The notes: generated by a model from the sequence alone, not told the origin. A DNA stretch of 64,000 nt from Stutzerimonas kunmingensis (GCF_900114065.1 NZ_FORS01000002.1:558001-622000), one strand, 5' to 3'. Shown: positions 28,641-41,232, counted from the first letter of the stretch. Numbers and translations: made by a program.

Positions 28641-29440
28641 CTCTGGACAAAAATCACCCGATCGAAAGCGCCGACCTCGATGCCCACATGGCGACAGCGG
28701 TCAATTCGATCCGCATTCTCACGGTCAATACGCACAAGGGCTTCACCGCACTCAACCGTCGCTTCATCCTTCCCGAGCTGCGTGAAGCGGTGCGCAGTGT
28801 CTCGGCGGATGTGGTGTTCCTGCAGGAAGTTCTCGGCACCCACGACAAGCACGCAATGCGCTTTCACAACTGGCCCTCCACGCCGCAGTACGAGTTCCTG
28901 GCCGATAGCATCTGGACCGATTTCGCCTACGGCCGCAACGCGGTTTACCCGGACGGCGACCATGGCAATGCCGTGCTGTCGAAGTTTCCGATCACCCGCT
29001 ACGAGAACCTCGACATTTCCATCGCCGGCCCGGAACGCCGCGGCCTATTGCATAGCGTGCTGCAGGTGCCGGGGCACGACGAGTTTCACGCGATCTGCGT
29101 ACACCTTGGGCTGCGCGAGTCGCACCGCCAGCAGCAGCTGGAACTGCTCTGCAACCTGCTCGACTCGCTGCCCGAAGGTGCGCCCGTGGTGGTCGCGGGA
29201 GACTTCAACGACTGGCGACTCAAGGCCACCAGGACCCTGGACCGCTGTGCTGGCCTGCATGAGGTCTTCGCCGTTTCCCAGGGTCAGGTGGCGAAAACCT
29301 TCCCGGCACGCTGGCCGATGCTGCGCCTGGACCGCATCTATGTGCGCAATGCCAGCAGCCACGATGCGCGAATCCTCGGTAACAAACCCTGGACGCACTT
29401 GTCAGATCATCTGCCCCTAGCGGTGGAGATACATCTATGA
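28637..29440 (+). CDS. ybhP: Endonuclease/exonuclease/phosphatase family protein (YbhP-like)
   Basis: The 267-residue protein has the EEP fold signatures ILTVNTHKGF (Asn), VVFLQEVLG (metal-binding Glu), VVVAGDFNDWR (Asp/Asn) and SDHLPLAVEI (catalytic Asp-His). The start is TTG at 28637, with GGAAGGAG seven bases upstream and a four-base overlap with the DUF72 stop; a later ATG at 28688 lacks such a site. Gene order ybhP-clsB-ybhN is as in E. coli. A phosphodiesterase or phosphatase role in lipid metabolism is plausible but unproven. Confidence 0.85.
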   Translation: MTLDKNHPIESADLDAHMATAVNSIRILTVNTHKGFTALNRRFILPELREAVRSVSADVVFLQEVLGTHDKHAMRFHNWPSTPQYEFLADSIWTDFAYGRNAVYPDGDHGNAVLSKFPITRYENLDISIAGPERRGLLHSVLQVPGHDEFHAICVHLGLRESHRQQQLELLCNLLDSLPEGAPVVVAGDFNDWRLKATRTLDRCAGLHEVFAVSQGQVAKTFPARWPMLRLDRIYVRNASSHDARILGNKPWTHLSDHLPLAVEIHL

Positions 29441-30681
29441 GTTACCACTGGAGAGACGGGAATCGCCTTCAGTTACTGGAAAACGGCGAAGAGTTCTTTC
29501 CTCGAGTGTTCGAGGTCATCGCCCAGGCCAAGAAAGAAGTGCTGCTGGAAACCTTCATCCTGTTCCAGGACAAGGTAGGCGCGGAGCTGCAGAAAGCGCT
29601 GATCGCCGCCGCGGAAAACGGCGCCAGCGTCGATGTGACTGTGGACGGCTACGGCTCGGCGGACCTGTGCGGTGATTTCGTCACCGCCATGACCCGGGTC
29701 GGCGTGCGTATTCACATGTTCGATCCCGGCAAGCGCCTACTCGGCCGCCGGCTCAACGTGTTCCGGCGCATGCATCGCAAGATCGTCGTGGTCGATGGCG
29801 AGGTCGCCTTCATCGGCGGCATCAACTTCTCCGCCGATCACCTGGGTGACTTCGGGCCGGCCGCCAAGCAGGACTATGCCCTGCAGGTGGAAGGTCCTGT
29901 GGTGCGTGATATCCACCACTTCGCACTGGCGCAGATCGCACCGGACAAGCCGACCCATCGCTGGTGGCGGCGGCGCATGCGTCATCAGACGCCGGGTTAC
30001 GGTGGCGTCAGCCGTGGCGAGGCGCGGGCGTTGTTCGTCATCCGCGACAACGACCAGCACCGCAACGACATCGAGCAGCACTACCTGCAAGCGATTCGAG
30101 ATGCTCGCTCTAGGTTATTGATTGCAAACGCCTATTTCTTCCCCGGTTATCGTGTGTTGCGGGAAATCCGCAACGCCGCGCGGCGCGGGGTGCGGGTGCG
30201 GCTGATCCTCCAGGGCGAGCCGGACATGCCCATCGCCAAGTTCGGCGCGCGCATGCTCTACAACTACCTGATGCGCGACGGCGTGGAGATCCACGAGTAC
30301 TGCCGCCGCCCGCTGCATGGCAAGGTCGCGCTGGCCGACTACGAGTGGTCCACTGTCGGCTCGAGCAACCTCGATCCGCTGAGCCTGTCGCTCAATCTGG
30401 AGGCCAACCTGATCATTCGTGATCATGTGTTCAACCGCCACCTGCACGAGCGCCTTGATCACCTGCTGCAGACCGACTGCCGGCGTATTCCGCTGGAGCG
30501 GATCGTCCGCGGATTCTGGTGGCGTGCGCCGCTGGCCTTCCTGATCTTCCACTTCCTGCGGCACTTCCCGGGACTGGTCAGCCTGTTCCCCGAGCACAAG
30601 CCACGCCTGGAGTTGATCGATCCGGACACCACCCGCCCACTCGATCCCGTGCCTTCTCCCCTGCAGCGAGACCACCAATGA
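29437..30681 (+). CDS. clsB: Cardiolipin synthase ClsB (phospholipase D family)
   Basis: The 414-residue enzyme has two HKD motifs, HRKIVVVDGEVAFIGG (His113, Lys115, Asp120) and HGKVALADYEWSTVGSSNLD (His294, Lys296, Asp301). It joins phosphatidyl groups to form cardiolipin at the inner membrane. It lacks N-terminal membrane helices, as ClsB does, but has a hydrophobic C-terminal part (WRAPLAFLIFHFLRHFPGL). Four-base overlaps link it to both neighbours. Cardiolipin supports osmotic and stationary-phase survival, matching the neighbourhood. Confidence 0.93.
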   Translation: MSYHWRDGNRLQLLENGEEFFPRVFEVIAQAKKEVLLETFILFQDKVGAELQKALIAAAENGASVDVTVDGYGSADLCGDFVTAMTRVGVRIHMFDPGKRLLGRRLNVFRRMHRKIVVVDGEVAFIGGINFSADHLGDFGPAAKQDYALQVEGPVVRDIHHFALAQIAPDKPTHRWWRRRMRHQTPGYGGVSRGEARALFVIRDNDQHRNDIEQHYLQAIRDARSRLLIANAYFFPGYRVLREIRNAARRGVRVRLILQGEPDMPIAKFGARMLYNYLMRDGVEIHEYCRRPLHGKVALADYEWSTVGSSNLDPLSLSLNLEANLIIRDHVFNRHLHERLDHLLQTDCRRIPLERIVRGFWWRAPLAFLIFHFLRHFPGLVSLFPEHKPRLELIDPDTTRPLDPVPSPLQRDHQ

Positions 30682-31685
30682 GCCAGACCAACCAGGCCGG
30701 GGCAAAGAGCGGCTGCCGCCGACGCTGGCCGCTGATCAAGAAAATCCTCACCTATGTGTTCTTCGCACTTGTCGTCGGCCTGCTAGTCGGTCTCGCGCGC
30801 AACCTCGATTGGGGTGAGGTCTACAAGACCCTGCGCAACTACCAGGCACAGACGCTGTGGATGGCTGGCGCTGCCGCTTTTGGCAGCTACCTGGTGTACT
30901 GCTTCTTCGATGTGCTGGGCAAAGGCTACGCACGGCATGACCTGCCGATCCGACAGATCCTGCCGGTGACCTTCGTCTGCTACGCCTTCAACCTCAACCT
31001 GAGCGCCTGGGTCGGCGGCATCGCCCTGCGTTTCCGTCTGTACTCGCGCCTGGGGCTGAAACCCTCGCAGATCACCCGGGTGTTCACCATGAGCATCCTC
31101 ACCAACTGGCTGGGCTACATGTGGCTGGCCGGAATGATCTTCGCCATGGGCTGGATTCAGCCGCCGGCCAGCTGGGAAATCGGCTTCACCGCCCTGCGGG
31201 TGCTTGGCGTCGGCCTGCTGGTGGCGTGTGTGGTGTATCTGTGGCTGTGCGGCTTCTCCAAGCGTCGCTCGTGGACCATTCGCGGCCACGAGATTCAACT
31301 GCCTTCGCTGCGCCTGGCGCTGATCCAGCTGGTGCTGGGCGCGGCCAACTGGTCACTCATGGCGCTGGTGGTGTACTTCATGCTTTCCCAGAAGGCCGCC
31401 TACCCCGAAGTGCTGGGTATCCTGATGATCAGCAGCATCGCCGGCGTGGTCACCCACATCCCGGCCGGCCTCGGTGTCATCGAGGCGGTATTCGTGGCGA
31501 TGCTCGCCGACGAGATGAGCAAAGGCGCCATCGTCGGCGGCCTGATCGGCTACCGGGTGATCTACTTCCTGATCCCGCTGCTGTTCGCCACCCTCGTCTA
31601 TGTGGTGCTCGAAGCCCGGGCGAAGAAATTGCGCAGCAGCAACCAGGCCGGCGATCAGCAGCCCGTCTCCCAGGAAACGGGCTGA
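30678..31685 (+). CDS. ybhN: YbhN/UPF0104 (lysylphosphatidylglycerol synthase TM-region) membrane protein
   Basis: The 335-residue product has about eight membrane helices (ILTYVFFALVVGLLVGLAR; MAGAAAFGSYLVYCFFDVLG; VTFVCYAFNLNLSAWVGGIALRFRLYSRLGL; and further segments) of the UPF0104 family. The ATG at 30678 overlaps the clsB stop; the frame is open upstream within clsB but that is not coding. In E. coli ybhN follows clsB and affects cardiolipin synthesis. The soluble MprF-like synthase domain is absent. Confidence 0.88.
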   Translation: MSQTNQAGAKSGCRRRWPLIKKILTYVFFALVVGLLVGLARNLDWGEVYKTLRNYQAQTLWMAGAAAFGSYLVYCFFDVLGKGYARHDLPIRQILPVTFVCYAFNLNLSAWVGGIALRFRLYSRLGLKPSQITRVFTMSILTNWLGYMWLAGMIFAMGWIQPPASWEIGFTALRVLGVGLLVACVVYLWLCGFSKRRSWTIRGHEIQLPSLRLALIQLVLGAANWSLMALVVYFMLSQKAAYPEVLGILMISSIAGVVTHIPAGLGVIEAVFVAMLADEMSKGAIVGGLIGYRVIYFLIPLLFATLVYVVLEARAKKLRSSNQAGDQQPVSQETG

Positions 31686-31733
31686 GGGTCAGCGAAGCAA
31701 TTTCCGGGAAGACCGCGATTCGAGATGTGCTCC

Positions 31734-31760
31734 GTTCGCGGCCAGGGCCCGCTGCTACAA
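31734..31760 (-). repeat. REP-like element (reverse orientation)
   Basis: Read on the minus strand it gives TGTAGCAGCGGGCCCTGGCC then GCGAAC, matching the Pseudomonas REP form TGTAGGAGCGGGC...GCCCGCGAA. Confidence 0.5.
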
Positions 31761-31866
31761 AGGCGGATACTTGAACGGAGCCACGGTGGCACTGCCTCAC
31801 CGGTCGGTTCTGTCAGCAGCTCAATCCACGACATGACAATCCACGACATGCTCGACCGCGGCGTCC

Positions 31867-31888
31867 GTGGGAGCGGTCTTGACCGCGA
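31867..31888 (+). repeat. Pseudomonas REP element
   Basis: GTGGGAGCGGTCTTGACCGC plus GA, with an internal dyad GCGGTC/GACCGC. It is nearly the same as the 23680 copy. Confidence 0.6.
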
Positions 31889-32020
31889 GTAGGAATCCGC
31901 AGCGCTTCCGCCAAGGCCCCTCCCGCAGTGAGTGCTTGACCGTGACCATCGCGGTGCCGCCGCATTAGAGCGCACAAGCCCTCATAGAGCGGATTCCCCG
32001 GCGCCGCATCCTACTCTAAA

Positions 32021-32056
32021 AAAAACGCCGCTCAGGTTGGCCCCGAGCGGCTCTTT
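32021..32056. terminator. bidirectional terminator between ybhN and glgB
   Basis: GCCGCTC (32027-32033) pairs with GAGCGGC (32045-32051), preceded by a run of A and followed by TCTTTT. The A run serves as the U tract for the glgB (minus) transcript; the plus direction is weaker. Confidence 0.8.
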
Positions 32057-32070
32057 TCAGCGCGGCAGCC

Positions 32071-34284
32071 TTACACCTGCGGCCGCAGTACCAGCACGCC
32101 AAGTGGCGGCAAGGTCAGTGACAGCGAGACCTTCTCGCCGTGGCTCTCGATCGGCTCGGCGAGCATGCCGCCGCCGTTGCCGGTGTTCGAGCCGCCGTAG
32201 CAGGCCGCGTCGCTGTTGAAGACCTCCAGCCACTTGGCCTCCACCGGAACGCCGATGCGGTACGCCTCACGTACCACCGGCGTGAAGTTGGCGACCACCA
32301 ACAGCGGATGCCCGGTCGAACTCTTGCGCAGCCAGGCGAACACGCTGTTGGCGCGGTCATCACCGATCAGCCACTGGAAACCCTGTGGGTCGCTGTCCAG
32401 TTCGTGCAACGCCGGCTCCTGGCTGTACAGCCGGTTCAGATCGCGCACCAGGTTCTGCACGCCACGGTGATCGGCCTCTTCGAGCAGATGCCAGTCCAGC
32501 TCGCGGTCATGGTTCCACTCGCGCCACTGGCCGAACTCGCTGCCCATGAACAGCAGCTTCTTGCCCGGGTGCGTCCACATGAACGACAAGTAGGCGCGCA
32601 GGTTGGCGAACTTCTGCCAGCGATCCCCGGGCATCTTGTCGACCAGCGAGCCTTTGCCGTGGACCACTTCGTCGTGGGAAATCGGCAGGACGAAGTGCTC
32701 GGAATAGGCGTAGACCATGCTGAAGGTCATCTTGTCGTGGTGGTACTGCCGATTGATCGGGTCTTCCTGGATGTACTTCAGCGAGTCATGCATCCAGCCC
32801 ATGTTCCACTTGTAGGAAAAGCCGAGGCCACCTTCGCTGGTGGGCTTGCTGACCCCCGGAAAGGCTGTCGATTCCTCGGCGATCACCAGCGCGCCAGGGG
32901 TTTCCGTAGCCACCACGTCGTTCAGATGGCGCAGGAAGTCGATCGCCTCGAGGTTCTCACGCCCGCCATGGCGGTTCGGAATCCACTCGCCGTCCTTGCG
33001 CGAGTAGTCGCGATAGAGCATCGACGCCACCGCATCGACACGCAGGGCATCGACGTGGAACTCGCGCAGCCAGTGCAGCGCCGAAGCGAGCATGAAGCCG
33101 TGCACCTCGGTGCGGCCGAGGTTGTAGATGTAGGTATCCCAGTCCTGATGGAAGCCCTCGAACGGGTGTGCGTATTCGTACAGCGCGGTGCCGTCGAATT
33201 CGCCCAGGCCATGGGCGTCGGTGGGAAAGTGCGCCGGCACCCAGTCGAGGATCACACCGATGCCGGCGTTATGGCAGGCGTCGACGAACTCGGCGAAATC
33301 ATGGGCGTTGCCGTAGCGCGCACTCGGCGCGAACTGCGAGAGCAGCTGGTAGCCCCATGAGCCTCCGAAGGGATGCTCCATGATCGGCATCAGCTCGATG
33401 TGGGTGAAGCCCATGTCCACCACGTAGGGAATCAGCCGCTCCGCCAGCTCGTGCCAGTCGTACAGGCGACCATCGTCACCACCGTCGCGTCGCCAGGAGC
33501 CCGCATGCAGCTCGTAGATGCTCATCGGCGCCTTGACCGACTGGCGCGCGGCGCGCTGCTGCAACCAGCCATGGTCCTTCCACTGGTAGTCCAGCGGCCG
33601 GGCGATGACCGAAGCGGTGCCCGGCGGGTGCTCGGTTGCCAGGGCGATCGGGTCGGCCTTGAGCGGCAGGATGCCGTTCGGCCCAAGAATCTCGTACTTG
33701 TAGGTATCGCCGGGCTGCAGGCGCGGGATGAACAACTCCCACACGCCGGACGGAAAGCGCAGCCGCATCGGATGACGGCGACCGTCCCAGCCATTGAAGC
33801 TGCCGACGATCGACACTCGGCGCGCGTTGGGCGCCCACACGGCGAAGCGCACGCCCTGCACACCGTCCACTTCCAGCACCTGCGAGCCGAATACCCGGCC
33901 GATCTGCCGGTGATTGCCTTCGGAGAACAGGTGCATGTCCAGCTCGCCCAGTTGCGGACCGAAGCTGTAGGGGTCTTCGGTGATCTGCTCGCCGCCGGCC
34001 CAGCGAATCTTCAGCAGGTAGGGTTGCTGATGTGGCAGGCGGATAAAGAAGAATCCGGGCACCTGCCCCTGCTCCATCACGGCAAGCAGTTGCTCATCGC
34101 GATCGAGCACTTCGGCACCCAGGGCATTGGGCAGGTAGGCGCGAATCACGATTCCCTCGCCGTCAGGATGCGGCCCGAGAATGGAAAACGGGTTGCCATG
34201 CTCGGCTCGCACCAGTGCGTCTACATCGGCGAAACTGGGCATCAGGGTTTCCCCTGGCATGGTCAGAACCGGACGATCAGTCAT
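32071..34284 (-). CDS. glgB: 1,4-alpha-glucan branching enzyme GlgB (GH13)
   Basis: The 737-residue enzyme introduces alpha-1,6 branches. It has two N-terminal beta domains ([55 protein letters not shown]) and the branching-enzyme barrel ([47 protein letters not shown] with Asp nucleophile; [15 protein letters not shown] with Glu; [15 protein letters not shown]). I chose the ATG at 34284: it has GGAGG at five bases and gives the usual length, overlapping the treS end by eight bases. The longer open frame upstream is in treS and is not GlgB-like. Last gene of the glgE operon. Confidence 0.96.
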   Translation of the reverse strand: MTDRPVLTMPGETLMPSFADVDALVRAEHGNPFSILGPHPDGEGIVIRAYLPNALGAEVLDRDEQLLAVMEQGQVPGFFFIRLPHQQPYLLKIRWAGGEQITEDPYSFGPQLGELDMHLFSEGNHRQIGRVFGSQVLEVDGVQGVRFAVWAPNARRVSIVGSFNGWDGRRHPMRLRFPSGVWELFIPRLQPGDTYKYEILGPNGILPLKADPIALATEHPPGTASVIARPLDYQWKDHGWLQQRAARQSVKAPMSIYELHAGSWRRDGGDDGRLYDWHELAERLIPYVVDMGFTHIELMPIMEHPFGGSWGYQLLSQFAPSARYGNAHDFAEFVDACHNAGIGVILDWVPAHFPTDAHGLGEFDGTALYEYAHPFEGFHQDWDTYIYNLGRTEVHGFMLASALHWLREFHVDALRVDAVASMLYRDYSRKDGEWIPNRHGGRENLEAIDFLRHLNDVVATETPGALVIAEESTAFPGVSKPTSEGGLGFSYKWNMGWMHDSLKYIQEDPINRQYHHDKMTFSMVYAYSEHFVLPISHDEVVHGKGSLVDKMPGDRWQKFANLRAYLSFMWTHPGKKLLFMGSEFGQWREWNHDRELDWHLLEEADHRGVQNLVRDLNRLYSQEPALHELDSDPQGFQWLIGDDRANSVFAWLRKSSTGHPLLVVANFTPVVREAYRIGVPVEAKWLEVFNSDAACYGGSNTGNGGGMLAEPIESHGEKVSLSLTLPPLGVLVLRPQV

Positions 34285-37200
34285 TGGAGCCTCCATCGAA
34301 AAGCTGTTGTGCCAGGGCCAGCAATCCCTGTAGCGGGACGGGCAACCAGGTTGGTCGGTTCTCCGCTTCGTAAACGATCTCGTAAGCGCATTTTTCCAGG
34401 CTGAACAGCAGCAGTGCAGCATTCGCGCCATCCGCGTCGCGCCAGTCGTGCGGCAACTCGGCGGTGGCCTCGCGGTAGGCTTCGAGGAAGGCCGCCTGCG
34501 CACTGCTCTGGTAACTCGCCGCGATACGCTGCCGCGCCTGATCGGCCTCGGGCGTGCTGTCGCTGATCTGCGCACCGCGGATGGTCATGGCCGCGGCGTA
34601 CTCGAACGAACGCAGCAGGCCTGAGACATCCTTGAACGGACTATGTTTGGCGCGCCGCTCATCCAGCGAGCGGGCCGGCTCCCCTTCGAAGTCGATGAAG
34701 TAGGCATCACCCTGCACCACCAACACCTGGCCGAGGTGCAGGTCGCCGTGGACACGGGTCCGCACGCCACCAACGGTTCTAGCAGCCAGACGTTGCACTT
34801 GTTCGAGCAGCTTGTCGCGCCGCGCCAGCAGTTGGCCGAGCGCGGTACCCTCCTTGCGATCGAAGCTCGAGCGATGTTCCTCGAGGCGCTGCAGGGCCTG
34901 CTCCAGCTGCGCGCTGACGCTCTGCTCCCACTGCTTGGCGTCGGCCTTGCTGGTGCTTTCGTAGGCGAAGGCCGAATCTTCGGTCTGCGTGGCAAGCGCC
35001 ATGTGCATCTCGCCGAGCCGCTGACCGAGCAGGCGGTTGAAGGCCTGCAGTTCGTCGAGGGCGCTGAACTGGTTCTCGTGCATCGACACGCCACCAGCGA
35101 TTTCGTCGCGCACCGCGCGGTCGAGGTTGTTCAGCGTCCACACCCAGGCATCGCCCTGGCTGTCGAGGAAGTGCTGGATCACCATCAGGGCAACCGGCTC
35201 GCCCTGCTTGTTGATGCGGCTGACCTGACCGAGCATGCCGGAGATATGGGCGAAACCGCGTTCGGTGAGAAAACCGCCCATTTCCAGTTCAGGGTGGACG
35301 CCCGGTGCCACGCGACGGAGCAATTTGATCATCACCTTGTTGTCGATGATCGCCGAGCTGTTCGACTGCTCCGCAGAGATGAAGCGCACCTCGGGATGCG
35401 CCGGCAATTGCAGGTCGGCCAGTTGCGGCATCGGCACGAAGCGGATCTCACCGTCGTTGCAAGGCAGCACCAGCTCGTCGCGCAGGCCCTGAATGACCGC
35501 GGCGCTGAACTGCTCGAGGGCGAAGGCATCGGTCATCAGGCCGACCTGCGGCCCGCGGCGTACCCGCGCCAGGGCCAGTTGCTGCGGCAATGCGACCTCG
35601 AATTCGGTCTCGGCCAGAAAACCCAGCGGCAGCTGGTACAGATCGCTGCGCCCGGCGGATTCCACGCAAAGCTCGCTGAGCAGAACCGGGCGATTCGGGT
35701 CGCCGAATGGCACGCAGTAGCTGATGCGGACCGACTCGATCGCCACGTCCTTGGCGGCAAACCAGCGCCGTTTCGGCAGATAGGCCGGTAGCGCTTCGGT
35801 TTCCAGAATGCGCCGGTTGGCGGCGGTCAGGGTATCCAGGCGCTTGAGTACCAGCGTCTGGAAGTCCGGCATGGTGTCTACCGGCTCCTGGTGCCAGCTC
35901 GGCATCTGGTTGGTCAGCGCGAGCTGGAACCAGTAGAAGCCGTATGGCGGCAAGGTCAGCAGATACGGCAGCTGACCGATGGGCGGGAAGGCACTGCCGC
36001 CGACCATCTCCACCGGCACCATGCCGGCATATTGCGACATTTCCAGTTCTGCGGCCTGGGCCGAGCGCGAGACGTTGGCGACGCAGAAAATGATCTCGGT
36101 TTCGCCGTTCGCTCCGGTGAATTCGCGCATGTAGGCGAGGATGCGGCGGTTGCTCGGCGCGAGCATCTTCAGGGTGCCGCGGCCGAAGGCCTTGAACTGC
36201 TTGCGGATGGTCAGCATCCGCCGCGTCCAGTTGAGCAGCGAATGCGGATCGCGCTGCTGGGCCTCGACGTTGATCGTGTAGTAGCCGTAGAGCGGGTCCA
36301 TCACCGGCGGCAGCACCAGGTTCGGTGGATCGGCGCGGGAGAAGCCGCCGTTGCGGTCCACCGACCACTGCATCGGCGTGCGTACGCCGTCGCGGTCGCC
36401 GAGGAAGATGTTGTCGCCCATGCCTATCTCGTCGCCGTAGTAGATCACCGGAGTGCCGGGCATGGAGAGCAGCAGGCTGTTGAGCAACTCGATCCGCCGG
36501 CGATCACGCTCCAGCAACGGCGCCAGGCGCCGGCGTATGCCCAGGTTGATACGTGCGCGCTTGTCCGAGGCATAGTAGTTCCACAGGTAGTCGCGCTCCT
36601 TGTCGGTCACCATCTCCAGCGTCAGCTCGTCGTGGTTGCGCAGGAAGATCGCCCACTGGCAGTTCTCCGGGATGTCGGGCGTCTGGCGCAGGATGTCGGT
36701 GATCGGGAAGCGGTCTTCCTGGGCGATAGCCATGTACATGCGCGGCATCAGCGGGAAGTGGAAGGCCATGTGGCATTCGTCACCCGGGCCGCCGTCTTCT
36801 CCGCCGAAATACAGCTGGGTGTCTTCTGGCCACTGGTTGGCTTCGGCCAGCAGCATGCGGTCGGGGTAATTGGCATCGATCTCGGCGCGGATCGCCTTGA
36901 GCACCGCATGGGTTTCCGGCAGGTTCTCGTTGTTGGTGCCGTCGCGCTCGACCAGATAGGGAATCGCGTCAAGGCGCAGACCGTCGATGCCCATGTCCAG
37001 CCAGTAGCGCATCACCGCCAGCACGGCCTTCATCACCTGCGGGTTGTCGAAGTTTAGGTCCGGCTGGTGCGAATAGAAGCGGTGCCAGAAGTACTGCTTG
37101 GCCACCGGGTCCCATGTCCAGTTGGATTTCTCGGTGTCGAGAAAGATGATCCGTGTGCCGTCGTACTTCTTGTCGGTATCCGACCAGACGTAGAAATCCC

Positions 37201-37603
37201 GCGCTGCCGAGCCCTTCTTCGCCTTGCGCGCGCGCTGGAACCAGGGGTGCTGGTCGGACGTGTGGTTGATGACCAGTTCGGTGATCACCCGCAATCCGCG
37301 CTTGTGCGCCTCGGCGATGAAGCGCCGGGCGTCGGCCATGCTGCCGTATTCCGGATGCACGCCGCGGTAATCGGCGATGTCGTAACCATCGTCACGCCGC
37401 GGCGACGGATAGAACGGCAGCAGCCAGATGGTGTTCACCCCAAGGTCGGCGATGTAATCCAGCTTCTCGATCAGGCCGGGGAAGTCACCGACGCCGTCGT
37501 TGTTCGAGTCGTAGAAGGACTTCAGGTGCACCTGATACACCACCGCGTCCTTGTACCAGAGCGGGTCCTTGATGAAAGCGGCGGGTTTGCGCGGTTTTGC
37601 CAT
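34277..37603 (-). CDS. treS: Trehalose synthase fused to maltokinase (TreS-Pep2/Mak)
   Basis: The 1108-residue protein has an N-terminal TreS isomerase (about 1-550; [36 protein letters not shown] with Asp212; [11 protein letters not shown] with Glu254; FLRNHDE with Asp325) that interconverts trehalose and maltose. A C-terminal maltokinase (about 580-1105; [43 protein letters not shown], the aminoglycoside-kinase-like catalytic loop) phosphorylates maltose to maltose-1-phosphate for GlgE. The fusion channels trehalose directly into the GlgE route and is known in pseudomonads. I chose the ATG at 37603 (AGGA nine bases upstream); 37612 is an alternative. Confidence 0.95.
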   Translation of the reverse strand: MAKPRKPAAFIKDPLWYKDAVVYQVHLKSFYDSNNDGVGDFPGLIEKLDYIADLGVNTIWLLPFYPSPRRDDGYDIADYRGVHPEYGSMADARRFIAEAHKRGLRVITELVINHTSDQHPWFQRARKAKKGSAARDFYVWSDTDKKYDGTRIIFLDTEKSNWTWDPVAKQYFWHRFYSHQPDLNFDNPQVMKAVLAVMRYWLDMGIDGLRLDAIPYLVERDGTNNENLPETHAVLKAIRAEIDANYPDRMLLAEANQWPEDTQLYFGGEDGGPGDECHMAFHFPLMPRMYMAIAQEDRFPITDILRQTPDIPENCQWAIFLRNHDELTLEMVTDKERDYLWNYYASDKRARINLGIRRRLAPLLERDRRRIELLNSLLLSMPGTPVIYYGDEIGMGDNIFLGDRDGVRTPMQWSVDRNGGFSRADPPNLVLPPVMDPLYGYYTINVEAQQRDPHSLLNWTRRMLTIRKQFKAFGRGTLKMLAPSNRRILAYMREFTGANGETEIIFCVANVSRSAQAAELEMSQYAGMVPVEMVGGSAFPPIGQLPYLLTLPPYGFYWFQLALTNQMPSWHQEPVDTMPDFQTLVLKRLDTLTAANRRILETEALPAYLPKRRWFAAKDVAIESVRISYCVPFGDPNRPVLLSELCVESAGRSDLYQLPLGFLAETEFEVALPQQLALARVRRGPQVGLMTDAFALEQFSAAVIQGLRDELVLPCNDGEIRFVPMPQLADLQLPAHPEVRFISAEQSNSSAIIDNKVMIKLLRRVAPGVHPELEMGGFLTERGFAHISGMLGQVSRINKQGEPVALMVIQHFLDSQGDAWVWTLNNLDRAVRDEIAGGVSMHENQFSALDELQAFNRLLGQRLGEMHMALATQTEDSAFAYESTSKADAKQWEQSVSAQLEQALQRLEEHRSSFDRKEGTALGQLLARRDKLLEQVQRLAARTVGGVRTRVHGDLHLGQVLVVQGDAYFIDFEGEPARSLDERRAKHSPFKDVSGLLRSFEYAAAMTIRGAQISDSTPEADQARQRIAASYQSSAQAAFLEAYREATAELPHDWRDADGANAALLLFSLEKCAYEIVYEAENRPTWLPVPLQGLLALAQQLFDGGSND

Positions 37604-37669
37604 GTTCTTCATTCCTGTCGCGGTGTGAAGGCCCAGGCCGGATCGGCGCATTAGGCAACGGCAGAGCAA

Positions 37670-37728
37670 CAGCTGAATTCACATCAACAAAGCGTTATAA
37701 ACGTATGATTCAAATGAATTAACAGCTG
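37670..37728 (-). promoter_or_regulatory. AT-rich dyad between glgE and treS
   Basis: CAGCTG-AATTCA (37670-37681) and TGAATT-aa-CAGCTG (37715-37728) form an imperfect inverted repeat around an unusually AT-rich core. On the minus strand the core includes TATAAC (37699-37694), a fair -10, with a poor -35 (TTAATT) 17 bases before. It may give treS-glgB its own promoter and operator, so that the two need not rely on the glgE promoter. Confidence 0.35.
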
Positions 37729-37739
37729 CGCCCGAGAAA

Positions 37740-39752
<2,013 letters not shown>

Positions 39753-40111
39753 CGAACGGGCTCCTGGGGCGCATGGGTTCGGGGTGCCCGAGCCGCCTCT
39801 GGACGCGTCAACGTGCGGTTCGGGAGGCGACCGGTACGGTTTTCGTCGGCTCTTTCTTCCGAGCCAAGTGACCCTGGAAAGTTCAGCCCCGGGCGGCCGT
39901 TAGCCAGCCCGTCCGGCGACCGGTCGAGCCTGGTGGGAGCGCAATACGGTAGTTGCCGGTTTCAAGCCCCCCGTGAGCGGGTGCCGAACCCGACCACGCC
40001 GAATGTCGCCAGCGCCGCGAGCAGCGACGATTGGCCGGAACCTCGCCCATGTAAGCCGATCAATGCAGAACGGCCGCCAAGGCTGAGCTGGCTAACACCA
40101 GGAGAACGACG
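39753..40111. other. 359-base gap between glgE and a small ORF
   Basis: Divergent gap. It contains the AlgU-like promoter for glgE. A REP-like core (GGTGGGAGCGC near 39932) is present but the rest of the element is missing. The long plus-strand open frame through glgE and this gap is an antisense artefact. Confidence 0.6.
39858..39884 (-). promoter_or_regulatory. AlgU (sigma-22)-like promoter upstream of glgE
   Basis: On the minus strand GAACTT (39884-39879), exactly 16 bases, then TCGGA (39862-39858); consensus is GAACTT-N16/17-TCTGA. It is about 105 bases before glgE and in its orientation. Together with the match before glgA, it supports common sigma-22 control of both glucan operons. Confidence 0.5.
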
Positions 40112-40276
40112 ATGACTCACGTGCGACCCGATGTGCCGCAACCCGACCCGATCGTGCATGACAAGCCGGGCGATGTGCCGCAGGTGCCTTGTGCCGAGGA
40201 GCTGGACGAACACAAGCCCGGCGCGCCATATGGAAACCAGACCGTGGCGGATACCGACGATCCCCAGACGACCTGA
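40112..40276 (+). CDS. 54-residue acidic, proline-rich small protein
   Basis: An ATG preceded by AGGAGA at eight bases opens a 54-codon frame (MTHVRPDVPQPDPIVHDKPG..., ending DTDDPQTT). The product is hydrophilic, with about 16% Pro and many Asp, no signal peptide or membrane segment, and one Cys. It is divergent from glgE and converges with the LigD-type polymerase gene. The strong ribosome site and biased composition suggest a real gene. I recognise no family. Confidence 0.55.
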   Translation: MTHVRPDVPQPDPIVHDKPGDVPQVPCAEELDEHKPGAPYGNQTVADTDDPQTT

Positions 40277-40299
40277 TCGCTCGCCGCCACACCGTTGTC

Positions 40300-41220
40300 T
40301 CAACCCTTCTCCAGGCGCTTGAGCAGTGCCTGCGTCAGCCTCTGTCGAACGGCGCCGTAGCGGGCCCACGGGTCGCTGCGTAATGCCCGCAAACGCTCAT
40401 CCAGGTTGCCGATGTTCCAGCGATCGGCTCTCTCCAGCTGCGCCAGCTCCTCACGCTCGATAGGCACGGATACCGCCAGCCCCGGACGCGCCCTGACCGA
40501 ATAGGCGGCAACGGTGCTCGCCCCGCGCTGGTTGCGCAGGTAGTCCACGAAAATTCGCCCGACCCGATTCTGCGGGCCCATCTTGTCGACGATCAGCTCC
40601 GGCGCCTCGCGCGCCAGCCGCTCGGTGACCGAGCGAGCGAACTGCCGGGCCAGGTCCCAGTCGTGCCGACGATCGAGCGGCATCACGACATGCATGCCGC
40701 GGCCTCCGCTGGTCTTGAGGAAGGCCTGCAACCCCAGGTCGTCCAGCAGCCGCAGCGTCAGCTCGGTCGCCTCCACCATGCTCGACCAGGGCAACGCGGG
40801 ATCGGGGTCGAGATCGAAAATGACTCGATCGGGTCGCTCGACGCGATCACTGCGCGCGTTCCAGGTGTGGAACTCGACGGTACCCATCTGCACGGCCTCG
40901 ATGACCGCGGTGATGTTGTCCGCCTGGATCAGCCGCGCATGCTCGGGATCGAGGTTTTTCGGCAGTGCGCGCATGTGCGGCATCTTCAGCCGACCGCAAT
41001 GGCGTTGGAAAAAGCTTTCGCCGTCGACGCCTTCAGGTGCACGAACGATGGACAGTGGCCTGCCAGCCAATTGCGGCACCAATCGGTCGGCGACCGCCAG
41101 GTAGTACTCGGCCAGCGCAAGCTTGCTCGCACCACTGGCCTTGTCGATGACTCGCTGTGGATTGCTGATGCCGACGCCGCCCACCAGCGGGCGGCCGGCG
41201 CTCTTGCGCTGCTCTGGCAT
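40300..41220 (-). CDS. Stand-alone LigD-type polymerase/primase
   Basis: The 306-residue protein is homologous to the C-terminal polymerase domain of LigD (GISNPQRVIDKASGASKLALAEYYLAVADRLVPQLAGRPLSIVRAPEGVDGESFFQRH; IFDLDPDPALPWSSM with the metal-binding Asp pair; FLKTSGGRGMHVVMPL; DYLRNQRGASTVAAYSVRARPGLAVSVPI). It fills in or adds nucleotides at broken DNA ends. It is 12 bases downstream of ku in the same direction, so the two form an operon. The full LigD at 6134-8698 has its own copy of the domain. Confidence 0.93.
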   Translation of the reverse strand: MPEQRKSAGRPLVGGVGISNPQRVIDKASGASKLALAEYYLAVADRLVPQLAGRPLSIVRAPEGVDGESFFQRHCGRLKMPHMRALPKNLDPEHARLIQADNITAVIEAVQMGTVEFHTWNARSDRVERPDRVIFDLDPDPALPWSSMVEATELTLRLLDDLGLQAFLKTSGGRGMHVVMPLDRRHDWDLARQFARSVTERLAREAPELIVDKMGPQNRVGRIFVDYLRNQRGASTVAAYSVRARPGLAVSVPIEREELAQLERADRWNIGNLDERLRALRSDPWARYGAVRQRLTQALLKRLEKG

Positions 41221-41232
41221 GGGCTACCCCGA

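Larger units (their letters stand above)
31686..32070. other. 385-base gap between convergent operons
   Basis: The gap between ybhN and glgB holds two REP elements and one strong bidirectional terminator, annotated separately. I see no gene. Confidence 0.7.

Noticed and set aside
32071..34575. 834-residue form of GlgB
   Set aside because: The first 97 residues are an out-of-frame reading of treS; the ATG at 34284 has a good ribosome site and gives the normal length.
39931..39950. REP element in the glgE gap
   Set aside because: Only the GGTGGGAGCGC core is present; the second arm is missing.
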